A stretch of 32,411 nt of DNA from Clostridia bacterium (lineage in GTDB: Bacteria; Bacillota; Clostridia; Oscillospirales; QAMX01), in contig JAFRWU010000074.1 in assembly GCA_017441705.1 (NCBI GenBank), positions 1 through 32,411 of the forward strand, in the 5' to 3' direction. Each line of letters begins with the position of its first letter. Position 1 is the stretch's first letter. The position numbers were made by a program, and so were the translations under genes. The notes beneath the pieces were generated by a model, which ran no database searches, was not told the DNA's origin, and saw nothing but the letters and a program-made list of their open reading frames with translations. Positions 22,556-30,579 of the stretch are shown one piece after another.

Positions 22556-24484
22556 TCAGGGAAGCCGGTAGCGCAGGAACAGATACTGGTTTTCTTTGGA
22601 AAAGCGCGCGGCGAGGGTCCCGCCGGGGCCGATCTCTTTTCCGGTCTCCCCTTCTCCGTTGGAGGCGATGAGATCCGTTTCGATCCTGCCCGCGGGAAGC
22701 GGGAGCCGGAAGATGGTTTCGGTTTCCCCGTTCAGCTCCCGGAGAAGGATCAGGTATCCCTCCTTTTCGCCTGTCTTCGCCAGGAAGCCGGTGAAGGCCC
22801 TGCCGTCCGGCTCTTCCCCCACCGGGATCACCTCGGCGCGGAAGAGCGCCTCCCGGTGCGGCTTCCACAGAGCGACGATCCTCCGGAGCGCCAGGGCGTC
22901 CTCCTCTTCGAGGTTCTGCATTTCAAACCAAAGAAGCGGATGGGACACCATGACCGACGCGAAAAGATAATCGATTTCGTAACGCGCCGGGGCGAAGGGC
23001 TCGCCGCCGTATTTTTCCGGATGACGGCGGGGATTCAGCACCTCGAACTGCAGCATGTTCGCAGGCAGGATCCCGGAAAGCATCCAGAGATTCCGTAGCG
23101 TGCGGTACGGGAAGTAGTTGCCCCAGTCGGTATACCGGTTTTCCACGAACTGGATGCCGTATCCGGCCTTGAAGAGATACCCGAACCGCTCCAGCGCGGT
23201 CACGTCGAGCTGCAGGAAAAAGCCGTCGGCCGTAAGCCGTGCGAGAAGTCCGGAAAGATTCCTTTCGCCCGTTTTGTTCCCGAGGGTGATGCCGTCCAGC
23301 TTATAGGCGCGGATACCGTATTCCCGGTCGAACGCCTCCAGGATCTCAGCGTCCTTTTCCCAGTTCCGGAAACCGTCCGCGGGATCGGGACAGAACCAGA
23401 GCCCGAGCCCGACCCCGCGCCTACGGGCTTCTTCCGCCGCGGGCGCGAAGCCATGCGGGAAGCGCTTTTCGTCGATCGACCAGTAATCGTCGGCCGCCGC
23501 GTGATAACCTTCCCAGATATGCTCCATATACCGGTCGGGATCGGCGATGGCTCCCTTGTTCCATCCGTCGTCGACCGTGAGGAAATCGGCGCCGAGCGCC
23601 TCCGCCGCCCGCAGCTCCTCCTTCAGGAAATCGTCCGAAAGAGATTTTTCGCAGTTCCGGTCCCCCCAGGTGTTGGCCATCACCACGAGGCGGCCCTCCC
23701 CCTTCCGCTTCCGCGCAAGGAGCTTTCTGAACGCCGGAAGAAGGATCGCGGGGTCGCCGGCGCCTACCGTGGCGCCGTAGGCTTCGTCCTCTTCGCCGGG
23801 AGTGAGCGCGGCAAAATCGACGCCGGTCCCGTAAAGGACCGCCTCCTCCTGCGTGACCGTCAGGGTGTGATCCGGTCTTCTGAGGTGCGAGGCGCCGCAG
23901 GGCGCGTTTTTCGCGGCGAAGAGCGCGGGGCCGCCCGCAAGCGGCGTCATGAGAAAGATATCCCCTCTGTACCGGTTGGGATGGCGCGGATACGGGAGAT
24001 CGCTCTCCCGCTTTACAAGAGTGTCGCAGTAATCGCTGTTTTCAAAAAGCTCGATCGACTCCACCCGCACGTGTCTCGAAGGCAGTCGGAACCTGTCCGC
24101 CGCGTCCAGAGCCGGGTCGGTGTCCTCCGTTCCCTTTCCCGAAAAGAGGAAATGCTCGGAAAGGAACGGCGAATCGGGCAGGATCCCGACCGCGAGGACC
24201 GCGCGGCCGTTCTCTCCCGAAAGCGCAGCCTCCACCGCGAGATACTCCTCCGAAAGGCCGCCGTCGTCCCGGATCCCGGACGAGACCGAGAATCCTTCGA
24301 TCCTTCCCGCGGGAAGCGCCATGGGCGACGCGGGGAAAGAGGCCCACGCGCCGCTCCCTTTATCAAACACGCCGCCGGGAACGAGCTTCCCGTCTTCGAT
24401 CCGCCAGCTTCTTTCGATCCGGGCGTTTCCGATCCGGATCCCGTCCTTTTCCGTGATGACGTAACAGTCCTTGAATTCCCGCAT
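22556..24484 (-). CDS. GH36-like alpha-galactosidase family glycosidase
   Basis: 642 residues, cytosolic (no signal peptide). An N-terminal beta-rich domain (~1-245) is followed by a (beta/alpha)8 barrel: VVMANTWGDRN (267-277), ADFLTVDDGWNKG (299-311), GLGLWFCPDP (359-368) and AYKLDGITLGNKTGER (393-408). Asp397 in KLDG is the likely nucleophile by comparison with the KxD motif of GH36. The acid/base Asp is less clear; candidates lie in LQLD or YTDWG. The end is a small beta domain (~540-642). Members hydrolyse alpha-galactosides such as raffinose-type sugars, yet this type with the NRYTDWGNYFPYRTLRN block is divergent and its substrate is unproven. It is cotranscribed with sugar-catabolic genes. 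Confidence 0.82.
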   Translation of the reverse strand: MREFKDCYVITEKDGIRIGNARIERSWRIEDGKLVPGGVFDKGSGAWASFPASPMALPAGRIEGFSVSSGIRDDGGLSEEYLAVEAALSGENGRAVLAVGILPDSPFLSEHFLFSGKGTEDTDPALDAADRFRLPSRHVRVESIELFENSDYCDTLVKRESDLPYPRHPNRYRGDIFLMTPLAGGPALFAAKNAPCGASHLRRPDHTLTVTQEEAVLYGTGVDFAALTPGEEDEAYGATVGAGDPAILLPAFRKLLARKRKGEGRLVVMANTWGDRNCEKSLSDDFLKEELRAAEALGADFLTVDDGWNKGAIADPDRYMEHIWEGYHAAADDYWSIDEKRFPHGFAPAAEEARRRGVGLGLWFCPDPADGFRNWEKDAEILEAFDREYGIRAYKLDGITLGNKTGERNLSGLLARLTADGFFLQLDVTALERFGYLFKAGYGIQFVENRYTDWGNYFPYRTLRNLWMLSGILPANMLQFEVLNPRRHPEKYGGEPFAPARYEIDYLFASVMVSHPLLWFEMQNLEEEDALALRRIVALWKPHREALFRAEVIPVGEEPDGRAFTGFLAKTGEKEGYLILLRELNGETETIFRLPLPAGRIETDLIASNGEGETGKEIGPGGTLAARFSKENQYLFLRYRLP

Positions 24485-24504
24485 GCCGCCGCCTCTCTTT
24501 CCTT

Positions 24505-25308
24505 TCAGGCTTCTTTCCCTTTTTCGATTTCTTCGAGCATGAAACGCGCGAAAGACGCGCTTTCTTCTCTTCCCGGCGCGAAGGGCGCGCCGCCCCGGTA
24601 ATCCTCCGCCGCTCTCTTCACAAAGCTATGCAGGGAGGCCGGAAGGTTCTTCCCGGCCCATTCTCCGCCCTCCGCCTTGGAAAGGACGAGTCCTTCCCGC
24701 CGGAAGGCAAGCACCCGGCAGAGATTGAGGGTCAGATAGACCGGATTCTCCGGGAGCTCCTCTTCCGCATTTTCCACGTCGGAACGGATGCTTTCCCAAT
24801 ACGCCTCCCGCGGGACTTCGCCGAAGACCTTCGCGGGCTCTTCGCCGCAGAGAGCCGCGCCGCGCGCCTTCAGAACGGTGAAGTGCGCCGCGAGGTCGGG
24901 ATCCACTCCCTTGAAATGCGCGGCGTATTCCGCGGGGTCTTTTTCCCAACGGGCGAGATGCATCGGGGAAAAATGCAACTCGAAAGGCGTGGGAAAGACG
25001 AAGTTTTCGCAAAACTCCCTCTTTACCACGCTCATTTCGATCCCCTTGGCCGGAGCTTTTTCGTTTAGGGAGACGACCTTTTCCATGAAGCGCCGCTTTG
25101 CGGGGACGGACGGCGTTCCTTCCGTTACGACCAGAAGATCCAGGTCGCCCTTCTCCGGGCTGAAGCATCCCATGACCGCCGAGCCGTGGAGATACACGCC
25201 CGTCAGCGCGTCTCCGAAGGCTTCCCCGGCCGCCAAAGCAAATTCTTTGAGTATCTCCCTGCAGAAACCGGGCAGACCGTCCGGAATCGTTATTTCCGTA
25301 CTCCTCAT
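24505..25308 (-). CDS. AadA-like nucleotidyltransferase with DUF4111 domain
   Basis: 267 residues. The nucleotidyltransferase core has GS at 42-43 and the metal-binding DLD at 55-57, in LHGSAVMGCFSPEKGDLDLL. The C-terminal half (from ~150) resembles DUF4111, with NPVYLTLNLCRVLAFRREG and SKAEGGEWAG, as in ANT(3'')/AadA streptomycin-spectinomycin adenylyltransferases. Several clostridial relatives are not proven resistance enzymes. The second catalytic Glu of AadA is in the KGIEMSVV segment by position. It starts with ATGA overlap at the ribokinase stop, so it is translated with that gene, an unexpected place for a resistance gene. Confidence 0.87.
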   Translation of the reverse strand: MRSTEITIPDGLPGFCREILKEFALAAGEAFGDALTGVYLHGSAVMGCFSPEKGDLDLLVVTEGTPSVPAKRRFMEKVVSLNEKAPAKGIEMSVVKREFCENFVFPTPFELHFSPMHLARWEKDPAEYAAHFKGVDPDLAAHFTVLKARGAALCGEEPAKVFGEVPREAYWESIRSDVENAEEELPENPVYLTLNLCRVLAFRREGLVLSKAEGGEWAGKNLPASLHSFVKRAAEDYRGGAPFAPGREESASFARFMLEEIEKGKEA

Positions 25309-26243
25309 ACGATCTCCACACCGTAGGCCGATCTCATCAGGGCAGCGATCTCCGTGCGGTAGGGCATGGAGGCCGAGCTCCCCTTCCGGGTGACCGAAAG
25401 GCTTGCGGTGCAGGCGGCGAAGCGGAGCGCGGTCTCGTCGTCAAAACCGTCCGAAATCGCCGCCGCCAGGCCTCCGGTGAAGGCGTCTCCGGCGCCGGTG
25501 GTGTCCTCCGCCTTCACCGGAAGAGCCGGAAGAACGATCTCCTTTTTTCCGTCGAAATAGCAGGAACCGCGGTCGCCCAGGGTGAGGATCACCTTTTTGA
25601 TCCCTTTCCCAAGAAGGATCTCCGCCGCGCGCCGTGCGTCTTCCAACGTATTGACGGCGACACCGGTCAGGCTTTCGGTCTCGGTTTCGTTCGGCGTCAG
25701 ATAATCGACCCCCGCGAAGACGGCGTCCGGCGTCTTCACGTACGGCGCGGGATTCAGGATGACCGGTATATGATATTTCTTCGCGAGAGCGATCGTCGCC
25801 TCTACCGCCGGAAGGCTGGTCTCGAACTGGCAGAGCGCCACGTCGGACGCGGCGAATTCCTCTTCCGCCGCCATGACCTCGTCATAGCCGACCTCGGCGT
25901 TCGCGCCCGGAGCGATGATGATGCGGTTCTGCGCGTTCTTTTCATCGACCTCGATCAGAGCGACGCCGGTGGCCGCTTTCTCAGACGTCCGGATGAATCC
26001 GGTGCTCATCCCCTCGCGGGCGTAATGCTCCTTCAGTACGGCGCTGAGGGTCTCCTTTCCCCAGGACCCGATCAGCCTGACCTCGGCTCCCGCCCGGGAG
26101 GCGGCCGTCATCTGGTTGCTGCCCTTGCCGCCGGGGCCGAGCCTGAACTGGGTGCCTACGACGGTCTCGCCCGCGGCGGGAAGCCGCGGCGCGTAACAGG
26201 TCAGATCGACGATCAGACTGCCGGGACCGATGATTTTTCCCAT
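25305..26243 (-). CDS. rbsK: Ribokinase
   Basis: 312 residues, the usual length. Substrate and cap signature GPGGKGSNQ (37-44) and the catalytic PfkB signature DTTGAGDAFTGG with Asp253 as base are intact. N164 in LNPAPY and NETE (185-188) are typical of ribokinase. It phosphorylates D-ribose at C5 with ATP in the cytosol; a related sugar such as deoxyribose cannot be excluded given deoC next to it. The gene lies 78 bases downstream of deoC, across a terminator-like hairpin, and no separate promoter is seen in that gap. No ribose ABC transporter genes are in the window. Confidence 0.92.
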   Translation of the reverse strand: MGKIIGPGSLIVDLTCYAPRLPAAGETVVGTQFRLGPGGKGSNQMTAASRAGAEVRLIGSWGKETLSAVLKEHYAREGMSTGFIRTSEKAATGVALIEVDEKNAQNRIIIAPGANAEVGYDEVMAAEEEFAASDVALCQFETSLPAVEATIALAKKYHIPVILNPAPYVKTPDAVFAGVDYLTPNETETESLTGVAVNTLEDARRAAEILLGKGIKKVILTLGDRGSCYFDGKKEIVLPALPVKAEDTTGAGDAFTGGLAAAISDGFDDETALRFAACTASLSVTRKGSSASMPYRTEIAALMRSAYGVEIV

Positions 26244-26281
26244 GATAATCCCCTTCCGTAAACGATTTCTTTTGCGGGATA

Positions 26282-26312
26282 TGAAGAAAACCGCGGGATG
26301 CCCCCGCGGTTT
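26282..26312 (-). terminator. Hairpin terminator after deoC, inside the operon
   Basis: AAACCGCGGG (26288-26297) and CCCGCGGTTT (26303-26312) form a 10-bp stem with a five-base loop; on the minus strand it continues TTCTTCAT. It lies between deoC and rbsK and would reduce, but may not abolish, transcription of the genes downstream. Confidence 0.8.
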
Positions 26313-26321
26313 CCGCTTGTC

Positions 26322-26975
26322 TTACGCTTTCGGTTCGCCTTCCACGATGGCGATCCCGGCGGAGGTGCCCAGGCGTTCCGCTCCGGCTTCGATGAGCTTC
26401 ATCGCGTCCTCCCAGGTCCGGATCCCGGCGGAGGCCTTGACCTTGACCGACGGGGTGCAGTTGGCCTTCATCAGCGCGACGTCTTCCGCGGTGGCGGCAC
26501 CGGCTGAAAAGCCTGTGCAGGTCTTGACGAACGAAGCGCCGGCTTCGCAGGAAGCCTTCGTCGCGAGGATCTTTTCCTCGTCGGTGAGAAGGCCGGTCTC
26601 GATGATGACCTTGACGATCTTTCCCTGAGCCGCGGCAACGACGGCGGCGATCTCGTTCCTCACGTAATCCAGATCCCGGTCCTTGATCTTCCCGACGTTG
26701 ACGACCATGTCAAACTCGTCGCAGCCGGCGGCAAGGGCGTCCTTCGTCTCCGCGACCTTGATCCCGGTGGTGTTCCTGCCGAGAGGGAATCCGATCACCG
26801 TGCAGACGTTGACGCCGGTCCCCTTCAAAAGCTCTTTCGCCAGCGCGACGTCGCAGGGATTGACGCATACCGACGCGAAATCGTACTTCGCCGCGTCCCG
26901 GCAGAGCTTTTCGATATCCGCCTTGGTCGCGATGGGCTTCAGGTTGGTATGATCCACGTACTTGCTGATTTTCAT
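26322..26975 (-). CDS. deoC: Deoxyribose-phosphate aldolase
   Basis: 217 residues from the ATG with GAGGAG seven bases upstream; the frame is open five codons more, to an ATG without spacing. Lys151 in FVKTCTGFS is the Schiff-base lysine; Asp89 in DEFDMVVN and Lys180 in VKASAGIRT complete the class I DERA active site. It splits 2-deoxyribose 5-phosphate to glyceraldehyde 3-phosphate and acetaldehyde. Start of the catabolic run, under the promoter at 27017. The next gene, ribokinase, could supply the phosphorylated sugar. Confidence 0.96.
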   Translation of the reverse strand: MKISKYVDHTNLKPIATKADIEKLCRDAAKYDFASVCVNPCDVALAKELLKGTGVNVCTVIGFPLGRNTTGIKVAETKDALAAGCDEFDMVVNVGKIKDRDLDYVRNEIAAVVAAAQGKIVKVIIETGLLTDEEKILATKASCEAGASFVKTCTGFSAGAATAEDVALMKANCTPSVKVKASAGIRTWEDAMKLIEAGAERLGTSAGIAIVEGEPKA

Positions 26976-27016
26976 AGCCGTTCTCCTCATCCGATTCGTT
27001 TTTGTTTCTGGACATA

Positions 27017-27045
27017 GTTATACCATATCCGCAGGAAAAAAACAA
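27017..27045 (-). promoter_or_regulatory. Promoter of the deoC operon
   Basis: Minus strand TTGTTT (27040-27045), 17-base spacer, TATAAC (27017-27022) preceded by TGG, an extended -10. Start near 27010, ~35 bases before the deoC ATG. The weak -35 suggests activation or moderate strength; no operator was recognised. Confidence 0.75.
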
Positions 27046-27068
27046 GCAGATGCGCCGCCCGCCCCGCT

Positions 27069-27614
27069 TCATTTCAGCCGGTCGTCGTACGCAGCCCTTT
27101 CGCCCCCGATATACTTCGGACGCGTCCTCGCCGCGGCGAGATGCGCTTCTCCGATCGCCGCAAGCGAAAGCCTTACCGGCACCGCCACCTTTTTCAGATG
27201 CATGCCGATCAGGGTGTCGCCGATATCGAGGCCCGCGTCCGCCCGGATCTCCTCCAGGACCACAGGATCCTCGAAACGCCTGTACGCGGCGGTCGCGAAG
27301 GAACCGCCTGCCTTGGGCTGCGGAACGGCGTTGACGATCTCAAATCCCTTCGCCGCCGCCCGTTCGGTCACGATCGCGCGGTTCAGATGCTCGCAGCACT
27401 GCGCGGCGAGAAAGACCCCCCTTTCGCGGAGCGCGGCGTATATCCCTTCGAAGACCGCCTCCGCCGCCTCGAAATTCGAATTGCTTCCGATCCGGTCCCC
27501 GAGGATCTCCGACGTGGAGCATCCCACAACGAGGATCTGACCGCTTTTCAGTCCCGCCTTTTCGCAGAGCTCCGAAGCCGCGTCGTAAGCCTGTTTCTTT
27601 TCCTTTTCAAACAC
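27069..27614 (-). CDS. UPF0340 (TIGR01440) family protein
   Basis: 181 residues starting with GTG, with AGAGGG six bases upstream. It shows the family pattern: GQILVVGCSTSEILGDRIGS, AQCCEHLNRA, GMHLKKVAVPVRLS and ARTRPKYIGGERA, each partly given here. This is a conserved Firmicutes protein (YwlG of B. subtilis) of unknown role. Cys31 and the CCEH Cys pair are conserved. It is last in the five-gene operon that starts at 30488; the deoC promoter lies just beyond its stop. Confidence 0.94.
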   Translation of the reverse strand: MFEKEKKQAYDAASELCEKAGLKSGQILVVGCSTSEILGDRIGSNSNFEAAEAVFEGIYAALRERGVFLAAQCCEHLNRAIVTERAAAKGFEIVNAVPQPKAGGSFATAAYRRFEDPVVLEEIRADAGLDIGDTLIGMHLKKVAVPVRLSLAAIGEAHLAAARTRPKYIGGERAAYDDRLK

Positions 27615-27644
27615 GTTGTTCCCTCTTTTCGTGGATCGGCGCCG

Positions 27645-28256
27645 TCAGCGCGCGATTTCTATTCTTTCGCCGGTTTCCGGAAGGATCCTTTCCGGCGCGT
27701 GGGCGTAAAAGATCCTCTTCGGGCGAAAGGAGAGAACGCGGTCCCAGTCCTCTTTGAGCGCCGCGTTTTCTTCGTAAGCCGCGAGATACTCCAGGGGCTC
27801 CAGATCCCCGACGAAGGCGTCGCCGTCGTCAAGGATCAGAGAGACGCTGTCCCGGCTGTGGCTCGGCGTGGGAACGATCCTGCCCGAAATGCCGAGGCGC
27901 ACGAGAAACGCGCGGCTTTCTTCCGGAGCGACGACGGTCGCCTCCTCTTCCCGGACCGGCTCGTACGGGATCCCGTCCCGGGCGAAAATGCCGTCCGGGA
28001 AATGGACCGCATCCTTCTGCCGGTCGATCAGGAGAAGCTTCACGCCCTTCCCCGTCAGGCTTCCGATCAGCCCCGCGTGATCCGGATGATAATGCGTGGC
28101 CATCACGTAATCGATATCCCGGAGAGCGACCTTCTTTTCTCCGATCGCACGATAAAAGGCCGGCAGCGTCCCCGCATAACCGGTGTCGACCAGAAGGCCT
28201 CCGGATCCGCCGCGGATATAATACGCGGAGGTGGCGCGAATCCGCAGTCTCGTCAT
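27645..28256 (-). CDS. MBL-fold metallo-hydrolase
   Basis: 203 residues, compact. HYHPDH (55-60) is the metal motif, followed by PSHSRDSVSL and GDLEP that carry the next ligands; HAPER near the C-terminus has the last His. It starts with ATGA overlapping the TfoX stop, so it is coupled to that gene. It is a distinct sequence from the MBL protein at 21792 and belongs to another subgroup. Substrate unknown. It ends 30 bases before the UPF0340 start. Confidence 0.88.
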   Translation of the reverse strand: MTRLRIRATSAYYIRGGSGGLLVDTGYAGTLPAFYRAIGEKKVALRDIDYVMATHYHPDHAGLIGSLTGKGVKLLLIDRQKDAVHFPDGIFARDGIPYEPVREEEATVVAPEESRAFLVRLGISGRIVPTPSHSRDSVSLILDDGDAFVGDLEPLEYLAAYEENAALKEDWDRVLSFRPKRIFYAHAPERILPETGERIEIAR

Positions 28257-28600
28257 CCCCGGATCCCCCAGAGGCCGGGATCCGGACGGGACTTTTTCCG
28301 CGGCGCCGGAAGCTCCGGAAGCATGGCGTTCAGAAGCTCCGCGAGAAAATCCCGGTCGTCGACGTCTTCCACGAGGATCATCTCTTTCGCGCCTTCGTAC
28401 GGCGTTTCCGCCGGCGCGTCCGGCATCATCCTCCTCGCGGAGGCGGTCGGCTTCACGAGGAACCGGTCGTCAAAGATCCCGCCGACGATCTTCCCCTGAT
28501 AGTAGAGGATATACTCCCCCATCATCGCCCTGTGGGAAATGCCCTCGAGAGACGAGAGCTGTTCCAGGATGAATTCCAGATACTCTTTGCTTGACGCCAT
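28253..28600 (-). CDS. TfoX/Sxy N-terminal domain protein
   Basis: 115 residues from the ATG with GAGGGG four or five bases upstream; the frame is open far upstream, but that part lies inside the alpha/beta hydrolase gene. SKEYLEFILEQLSSLEGISH and RAMMGEYILYYQGKIVGGIF with RFLVKPT are the TfoX N-terminal domain. In gamma-proteobacteria TfoX/Sxy activates competence genes; stand-alone clostridial domains are of unknown role and need not be involved in competence. It overlaps the following MBL gene by ATGA. Confidence 0.9.
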   Translation of the reverse strand: MASSKEYLEFILEQLSSLEGISHRAMMGEYILYYQGKIVGGIFDDRFLVKPTASARRMMPDAPAETPYEGAKEMILVEDVDDRDFLAELLNAMLPELPAPRKKSRPDPGLWGIRG

Positions 28601-28608
28601 GTTTCCCC

Positions 28609-29325
28609 TCATTCTCCGTGAAGGCTCTTCAGGATAAAATCCGCCGCTTTCGTCTGCTGTTCTTCCGCAGAGATCCTCGCCTCGCCGTCGCCGGTCTGCC
28701 GTCCGTAGGCTCCGAACTGCGCGTGATTTCCGCCTTCTATTTCGTATTCCGCCGCATAGTCGGAGGCGAACGCGCGTCCCTCCGCCAGCTTCTCCCGGTT
28801 CAGGACGCCGTCCTCCGATCCGTAGACGAGGATCTCCAGATCCTGCCTGTCGAGGGGCTTCGTCGGATAGGCGGCGCACAGGACAACGCCCGAGAGCTCC
28901 CCGTGCCCGGCGGCGTAGACCGCCGCCATGGCGCCACCCAGGGAATGCCCGCCGACGAACCAGCGGTCATACCCGTAAAGAGAGCGGATCCCGTCAGCCT
29001 TGTCGATCCCGAAGAAGGCCAGGCGGAACGGCATACGGACGAGGCAGACGTCAAGCCCTTTTTCGGCGAGCAGGCGCAGAAAAGGCGCGTAGGCCGTCTC
29101 CTCCACCTTGGCGCCCGGATAGAAGATCAGCGCGTCGCCCGTTCCGGGTCCGTCGAAATACCACCCGTATCCGGTTTCGGAGACGGAGACCGTCCCGTCG
29201 GAGACGAGAGCGTCCCGCGCCGTCTCATCCGCGTGATAATAGATCCCCACGTAGAGGAAGAAGGCTCCCGCCAGGAGGGCGAGAAGAGCGGGAGGCAGGA
29301 TCCACAAAAGCCGTTTCTTTTTCAT
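28609..29325 (-). CDS. Membrane-anchored alpha/beta hydrolase
   Basis: 238 residues. An N-terminal anchor (residues ~6-30) places the enzyme outside. The alpha/beta fold shows Ser128 in GGHSLGG, Asp172 in YGSEDGV and His201 in GGNHAQFG, the Ser-Asp-His triad. The GIDKADGIR stretch and length fit the PF12695 group of dienelactone hydrolase-like proteins seen in many Clostridia. Substrate unknown. Second gene of the 30.5-27.1 kb operon, 27 bases after the HExxH gene. Confidence 0.87.
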   Translation of the reverse strand: MKKKRLLWILPPALLALLAGAFFLYVGIYYHADETARDALVSDGTVSVSETGYGWYFDGPGTGDALIFYPGAKVEETAYAPFLRLLAEKGLDVCLVRMPFRLAFFGIDKADGIRSLYGYDRWFVGGHSLGGAMAAVYAAGHGELSGVVLCAAYPTKPLDRQDLEILVYGSEDGVLNREKLAEGRAFASDYAAEYEIEGGNHAQFGAYGRQTGDGEARISAEEQQTKAADFILKSLHGE

Positions 29326-29352
29326 GAAGCTCTTTCCCCTCTTCCGGCGATA

Positions 29353-30390
29353 TTACATGCGCCAGACGGCCTCGACCGTCCATTCGTCCCGCATGCGGAG
29401 CACAAAATCCCCGCGGAGCAGCCTGTTTTCCTCTCCGTCGCGCACCATCAGGAAGTGAGTCGTCGTGAGATACCCGTTCACGTGCCGCGCGTTCCAGACG
29501 TTCACGCCGAGAAGCGCGCAGGGGCCCTTCAGGACGATCTCGTTCTTCCGGAGCGCCTCCCGGACGATCCTTTCGGTTTCGCCGTCGTAGGCCGCGGCCG
29601 CGTCGGACAAGGCGCGGAAGAAGCCGTCTTTTCCGGGAAAGGACCCGCCGGAAGACGCGGCGTTTTCCAAAAGCGGCAGGATCGCCGGACGCCGGACGGG
29701 ATCGAAATCATAGAGTCCCGCCCCGCGCAGGGCGTCGATCAGGAGCGCGCCTGCGGCATAGCAGGAGATCCTGACCGGGAAGAGAGATTCCGGCGCTGCG
29801 AGATCCCGGCGCATGCCGTCCTCAAGCTCCGCCGCCTTTTCCGGATCAAGTCCGCCGAGGACCTGCCACTCCACGTAATTCGCGGTCCCTTCGATTTCTT
29901 CGACCTCGCTCTCATAGGCAAACTCGTACGGGAACTTCTCCTGCCGGTACTTCCGGTGCGCAAGGAGCTCCCGGATCCCGTCTTTGTCCGGCCTTTCCCG
30001 GAGCGAAAGAAGCAGTTCGTTTTCCCGCAGCTTGACGGAAAGGTTTTCGGCGCTGTATGCGTATCGTGACAGGGCTTCCAGCTCGTGGGCCCAGCAATCC
30101 CAGCCCTCGACCGTCTGGAAGCCGTGGAACATCTCATGGACGATCTTCGAAGTCAGGACGGAGATCGGGAGTTCTTCCGCGACCATCCAGATCGCGATCT
30201 GCTCTCCGTTGTAAACGATCGACGTGTTCGCCGTGAATGCGTCGGTCTTTTCGACGAACCGTCCGTCGAAAAAGCAGGTCTCCTCATCGTACAGGGCGAA
30301 TTTCAACGGCCTGAAGCCGGGCCATATGCTTTCAAAATCCAGCTTCCGGATCGTATCCCGAACCTTTCCGTACAGCGTTTCCAGATCCAT
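29353..30390 (-). CDS. HExxH-motif putative metallopeptidase
   Basis: 345 residues from the ATG at 30388-30390, with GGGAGG six or seven bases upstream; the ATG two codons earlier overlaps that site. HEMFH (85-89) with following HGFQ is a zinc-binding HExxH; EEIEGTANYVEW (~164-175) offers the third acidic ligand as in gluzincins. No signal peptide, so a cytosolic enzyme. The rest has no domain I recognise. A small beta domain forms the C-terminal end (RDGEENRLLRGDFVLRM). It heads a five-gene operon under a strong -10 promoter. Its activity and target are unknown; it could also be a metal-binding protein without protease activity. Confidence 0.82.
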   Translation of the reverse strand: MDLETLYGKVRDTIRKLDFESIWPGFRPLKFALYDEETCFFDGRFVEKTDAFTANTSIVYNGEQIAIWMVAEELPISVLTSKIVHEMFHGFQTVEGWDCWAHELEALSRYAYSAENLSVKLRENELLLSLRERPDKDGIRELLAHRKYRQEKFPYEFAYESEVEEIEGTANYVEWQVLGGLDPEKAAELEDGMRRDLAAPESLFPVRISCYAAGALLIDALRGAGLYDFDPVRRPAILPLLENAASSGGSFPGKDGFFRALSDAAAAYDGETERIVREALRKNEIVLKGPCALLGVNVWNARHVNGYLTTTHFLMVRDGEENRLLRGDFVLRMRDEWTVEAVWRM

Positions 30391-30487
30391 TTCCATTCCT
30401 CCCTTGTCAGGTCCGCGTTCCCGTCCCGTTCCTGTGAGGCCGGCCGGATCGCCGGCTCGCCCGCACGGCTCCGGACCGGCTGTATCC

Positions 30488-30516
30488 ATTATACTATACC
30501 CCGTGGGCGAAAGCAA
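30488..30516 (-). promoter_or_regulatory. Sigma-A promoter of the HExxH operon
   Basis: Minus strand TTGCTT (30511-30516), 17-base spacer, perfect TATAAT (30488-30493). Start near 30481 and a ~90-base leader before the ATG. Confidence 0.8.
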
Positions 30517-30530
30517 CAGGAGGCGTGAAT

Positions 30531-30559
30531 ACGAAAGCGGAGCCCGAAACGGGCTCCGC
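30531..30559 (-). terminator. Terminator of the phosphatase gene
   Basis: GCGGAGCCCG (30537-30546) pairs with CGGGCTCCGC (30550-30559) around AAA; on the minus strand TTTCGT follows. It lies 21 bases past the phosphatase stop. Confidence 0.85.
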
Positions 30560-30579
30560 CGGAAATATGCGCTTTTTCG

